Assembly (NCBI GenBank): GCA_002403455.1
Contig: DHHV01000147.1
Location: 1-7,595 of the forward strand
DNA length: 7,595 bases
Direction of reading: 5' to 3'
From: Hyphomonadaceae bacterium UBA4763
GTDB taxonomy: Bacteria; Pseudomonadota; Alphaproteobacteria; Caulobacterales; Aquidulcibacteraceae
The translations under genes were made by a program, and so were the position numbers. How positions within the stretch are numbered: position 1 is the stretch's first letter; the number at the start of each line of letters is the position of its first letter. This document shows, piece after piece, positions 5,618 through 7,595 of this stretch. A model generated the notes under the pieces. That model was given only the letters and a program-made list of their open reading frames with translations. It was not told the origin of the DNA and searched no databases.

Positions 5618-6553
5618 ATGGAACACAAAGCGCAAAAAGGGGCGTCGATCGAAGCGATCGTGAACATCAAAGCATTTGAATTTTTGTCCATGGGGGTCAT
5701 GGCCCTTTCGGCTCTGTCCACGCCCAGTCCGAAAGGATTGCGTGTGCTCGAAGCTATCGTCGGTTTGGATGGCTTAGCCGCAGCGCTTGCTGCGCATCTG
5801 ATCCCCGTTCTGTGGGTTGGCGCCTGCCTGCTGGCTTTACACGCATACAAAGATAAGCTGCGGCATTTTTGGCTGGTTGGATTTATTTGGGGGGTGGGAA
5901 TTGGCTTTATTGTGGTGTTCTTCCTTGAGCCAGGCGCTCGTATTGTAGAAATTTTTAATCACAACAACAGCTTGTCCTCTTTCGGTCCAGCACAAGCCTT
6001 TTTTTCACTTTGTGGCGTGTTGATGGTGGGTTTGGGTATCAGTGTAAGCGCAATGTCGTTTCTCCCCAAAAATCTGCGCAACGACATTCGAATTTTGTTT
6101 ACACAACGCGACCAATCGCAATTTGCCTGGGGTAGCGTTGGCGTCATTGCTGCCGGCGTGTTTGTTATTGCTATTTCCCTGGTTGACACTATTGCATGGG
6201 GTCGCATCCAAGCCGGTGAAATTATACTAATCGCGACGATTATTGGCAGCACTGCCATTAGCATTATTGCTAATGTGCTTGTTTGGCGGCGAATGGACGA
6301 AATGGAGAAGCAGTTTGTTTATCGAGGAAGCAGCGTAGTGTTATCGATATTTACAGGTTTATTGATATTGATTGCGTGTATTGAAACTATTTTTCGAAAT
6401 TTTGACTGGAGCCATTGGATGTCGGTAAATCTATTGGTCGTTTGTTCGACGATTTTTGGGATAATTGACGGAATGATCCACGGGAGATCCGATCCCCTAT
6501 CCCCAGATTGCCAAGACAATGAACGGCAAACGTTGCGTGCAGGCTTTTATTAA
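5618..6553 (+). CDS. Multi-pass membrane protein of unknown function, A+T-rich gene
   Basis: I do not recognise the full-length protein. GAGGGG at 5605-5610, 7 nt before the ATG at 5618, sets the start; an in-frame GTG at 5591 lies upstream of that site. The 311 residues contain seven or eight hydrophobic segments, at about 20-35 (weak), 53-75, 84-103, 126-148, 171-192, 202-222, 239-258 and 266-286, and a polar 25-residue tail. There is no signal peptide and no enzymatic motif I can name. Between the sixth and seventh segments is RRMDEMEKQ (224-232). This loop, the helix after it and the FDWSHWM turn before the last helix resemble the small four-helix proteins often encoded beside COG1476-type XRE regulators. 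Such a regulator lies two genes downstream here. Base composition is far lower in G+C than in the flanking genes: 6361-6420 has 19 G/C in 60 by hand count. This suggests transfer or relaxed selection. The next gene begins 13 nt later. Confidence 0.8.
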   Translation: MEHKAQKGASIEAIVNIKAFEFLSMGVMALSALSTPSPKGLRVLEAIVGLDGLAAALAAHLIPVLWVGACLLALHAYKDKLRHFWLVGFIWGVGIGFIVVFFLEPGARIVEIFNHNNSLSSFGPAQAFFSLCGVLMVGLGISVSAMSFLPKNLRNDIRILFTQRDQSQFAWGSVGVIAAGVFVIAISLVDTIAWGRIQAGEIILIATIIGSTAISIIANVLVWRRMDEMEKQFVYRGSSVVLSIFTGLLILIACIETIFRNFDWSHWMSVNLLVVCSTIFGIIDGMIHGRSDPLSPDCQDNERQTLRAGFY

Positions 6554-6566
6554 GCGGAGAAGACGT

Positions 6567-6800
6567 ATGCGTCATCGGAAAACCATGATGTCGGCAGTGA
6601 TCGTCGCAGGTCTTGCCCTTGGCGGGGTTTGGATCGGGGCGAAATGGTCGGGGAGCCAAAGCAGCGCCGCGGCGCCGATCCTCGCGCTGCAGGTCGGCGC
6701 GGCGGGGGCTGGCGGTATCGCGCTCGATTTGACGGTAAGCGGGCGTCCGTTTCTTGGTCTCGCGCTGACCCCGCATGGTCCGGAGCTGCGCCTGCGGTGA
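6567..6800 (+). CDS. Small membrane-anchored protein, 77 residues, unknown function
   Basis: I do not recognise this protein. ATG at 6567 is preceded by GGAG (6556-6559) with 7-nt spacing, which favours it over the in-frame ATG at 6519, a start lying inside the previous gene. It begins with a basic stretch MRHRK, then one hydrophobic helix at about residues 8-24 (MSAVIVAGLALGGVWIGA). That is either an uncleaved anchor or a signal peptide; SAAAP near 33-37 could be a cleavage region. The remaining 45 or so residues are Gly/Ala/Leu-rich with no cysteines and end in RLR. The gene is G+C-rich, unlike the one before it. It sits 13 nt after the membrane-protein gene, and its TGA overlaps the GTG of the XRE gene (GTGA), so it is very likely translated as part of the same unit. 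The overlaps on both sides argue that it is real even without a known family. Confidence 0.65.
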   Translation: MRHRKTMMSAVIVAGLALGGVWIGAKWSGSQSSAAAPILALQVGAAGAGGIALDLTVSGRPFLGLALTPHGPELRLR

Positions 6801-7030
6801 AGAACGCACTGCGCGTCTTGCGGGCCGAACGGGGCTGGAGCCAAGCCGATCTCGCCGATCGGCTCGAGGTGTCGCGCCAAACCATCAACGCCATTGAGAC
6901 GGAGCGTTATGATCCGTCGCTGCCTTTGGCGTTCAAGATCGCGCGCTTATTTAACGCCCCGATCGAGTCAATTTTTGTTGACGACGCGGCCGATCAATCC
7001 GGCGCGCCGCTATCGGCGGCGGCCGAATAA
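6797..7030 (+). CDS. XRE-family HTH transcriptional regulator (short, COG1476 type)
   Basis: This is a 77-residue DNA-binding protein consisting almost only of a Cro/C1-type helix-turn-helix. It opens with ALRVLRAERGWSQADLADRL; the HTH spans residues of about 15-34 (SQADLADRLEVSRQTINAIE), followed by DPSLPLAFKIARLFNAPIESIF, the highly conserved C-terminal part of this family. A 17-residue Ala/Asp tail is not conserved. The start is GTG at 6797, overlapping the stop of the small-protein gene as GTGA; GGAG at 6782-6785 is somewhat distant. A longer open frame extends upstream to 6629, but that portion is arginine-rich out-of-frame sequence of the preceding gene. Members of this group usually repress their own operon and often sit beside a small membrane protein gene, as seen here. 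The heptamer cluster before 5618 is a candidate binding site. Family assignment is secure; target and signal are unknown. Confidence 0.92.
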   Translation: MKNALRVLRAERGWSQADLADRLEVSRQTINAIETERYDPSLPLAFKIARLFNAPIESIFVDDAADQSGAPLSAAAE

Positions 7031-7049
7031 TGCTGTAAATGGCCAGGAT

Positions 7050-7069
7050 GGCGCGCCAGCGCCGGTTTT
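7050..7069 (+). terminator. Possible weak intrinsic terminator after the XRE gene
   Basis: GGCGC (7050-7054) can pair with GCGCC (7059-7063) across a 4-base loop, and GGTTTT follows. The stem is only 5 bp and the T-run is four bases, so termination would be partial at best. The structure also overlaps the perfect 8-bp palindrome GGCGCGCC (7050-7057). The TraB/GumN gene begins only 55 nt after the XRE stop, so read-through is equally likely. Confidence 0.25.
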
Positions 7070-7085
7070 GGGTGGAGTTGCCGGA

Positions 7086-7595
7086 ATGGCGCGTCGAGTG
7101 AAATCAACCTTGTTGGGCGCGGCCCTGGGCGCATTTGGTCTGATCGGCGCCGCCGCCGCCGAACCCGCCATGTGGGTCGTCAAGGATTCTGACTCAACGC
7201 TTTATCTGTTCGGGACGGTGCACATTCTGCGCCCGCAGACGACGTGGCGCACGCCCGCCTTTGAGGCCGCTTTCAAAGCCGCCGAAGAAGTCTGGTTCGA
7301 GATCGATCTGGCTTCGGCCTCCGACCAGAACAAAATCCGCTCGCTGGCGCCGTTGTTCATCGATCCGTCCAAACCATTGTCGCAAAAACTCGACGCGGCG
7401 CAATTGGCGCGGGTGCGGGCCGTTGCAACGAAATTGGGGCTGCCGGCCGCCAATCTCGAAGCGCTGCGGCCCTGGTTTGTAGCGATCAGTTTGATTGGTC
7501 CCAGTCTGCAGACGCTCGGTCTTGACCCCGAGTCCGGCATCGAAAACGTGCTCTCCAAGGAAATTGGCGCGCGCAGCGCCCGCGCCTTGGAAACC
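7086..7595 (+). CDS. TraB/GumN family protein, secreted (3' end outside window)
   Basis: The first 170 residues are visible. GGAG at 7074-7077, 8 nt before ATG 7086, supports the start. MARRVKSTLLGAALGAFGLI followed by GAAAAEP is a typical Sec signal peptide with probable cleavage after the alanines near residue 25. The mature part begins MWVVKDSDSTLYLFGTVHIL; LFGTVH (41-46), with its invariant glycine and histidine, is the hallmark of the TraB/PrgY/GumN family, proposed to be a Tiki-like metalloprotease fold. EEVWFEIDL and LRPWFVAISL also match the family. A periplasmic location is expected. The biochemical role of bacterial members is largely unproven. Composition is G+C-rich like the left part of the window. 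It may be read from the XRE unit or from its own promoter; none is obvious in the 55-nt gap. Confidence 0.88.
   Translation, partial: MARRVKSTLLGAALGAFGLIGAAAAEPAMWVVKDSDSTLYLFGTVHILRPQTTWRTPAFEAAFKAAEEVWFEIDLASASDQNKIRSLAPLFIDPSKPLSQKLDAAQLARVRAVATKLGLPAANLEALRPWFVAISLIGPSLQTLGLDPESGIENVLSKEIGARSARALET

Noticed and set aside
5554..6566. Insertion sequence or prophage fragment suggested by the A+T-rich stretch
   Set aside because: I found no transposase or integrase motif, no terminal inverted repeats and no target-site duplication around the gene. Only the composition is unusual.
6629..6796. N-terminal extension of the XRE gene by 56 residues
   Set aside because: The extension is arginine- and glycine-rich out-of-frame reading of the small-protein gene. 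The conserved XRE domain begins right at the GTG at 6797.
5618..7030. Classical toxin-antitoxin system
   Set aside because: The XRE gene is last and short, and its neighbour is a large multi-pass membrane protein with no known toxin motif. Nothing in the sequence supports toxicity.

Overview
The window is G+C-rich, densely packed chromosomal DNA. The gene set and protein sequences suggest an alphaproteobacterium: the phosphoglycerate kinase tail has the STAGGAFLEW form, there is an AraC-MGMT fusion, and there is an alphaproteobacterial-style pyridoxal kinase. I cannot place it below class level. I see no rRNA, tRNA, CRISPR array, transposase or phage gene.

Left part (1-4558). The 3' end of pgk runs rightward and converges on a leftward block of four genes, given here in order of transcription. 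They are a CitE-like CoA-ester lyase (3680-4558), a family-39 (ArnT-like) polyprenyl-phosphate glycosyltransferase (2019-3683), an HMG-CoA lyase-type enzyme (1111-2022) and an AraC/O6-alkylguanine-DNA alkyltransferase fusion (163-1056). The first three are joined by 4-nt start/stop overlaps, so they are almost certainly one translationally coupled operon. The fourth follows after about 54 nt and may be part of it. pgk and the alkyltransferase gene overlap tail to tail by exactly 14 bp. That overlap is a perfect palindrome, so both proteins end in Ser-Asp-Arg.

Middle (4559-5617). A divergent control region separates the leftward operon from pdxY (4687-5553), a pyridoxal kinase for vitamin B6 salvage. 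The end of pdxY and the 64-nt gap after it hold a consensus TTGACA -35 element and three copies of the heptamer TGACAAG/CTTGTCA. This is a plausible promoter/operator for the next genes.

Right part (5618-7595). A three-gene, tightly spaced rightward unit encodes a 311-residue multi-pass membrane protein of unknown function, a 77-residue small membrane-anchored protein, and a 77-residue XRE-type repressor overlapping it by GTGA. The membrane protein gene is clearly more A+T-rich than everything around it. It has an RRMDEMEKQ loop that recalls small membrane proteins often paired with this class of XRE regulator. After a 55-nt gap comes a secreted TraB/GumN-family protein cut by the window edge. 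The membrane protein/small protein/XRE unit is the best candidate here for a little-described system. The other genes are ordinary metabolic or repair genes, apart from the pgk overlap and the lyase-glycosyltransferase-lyase operon.
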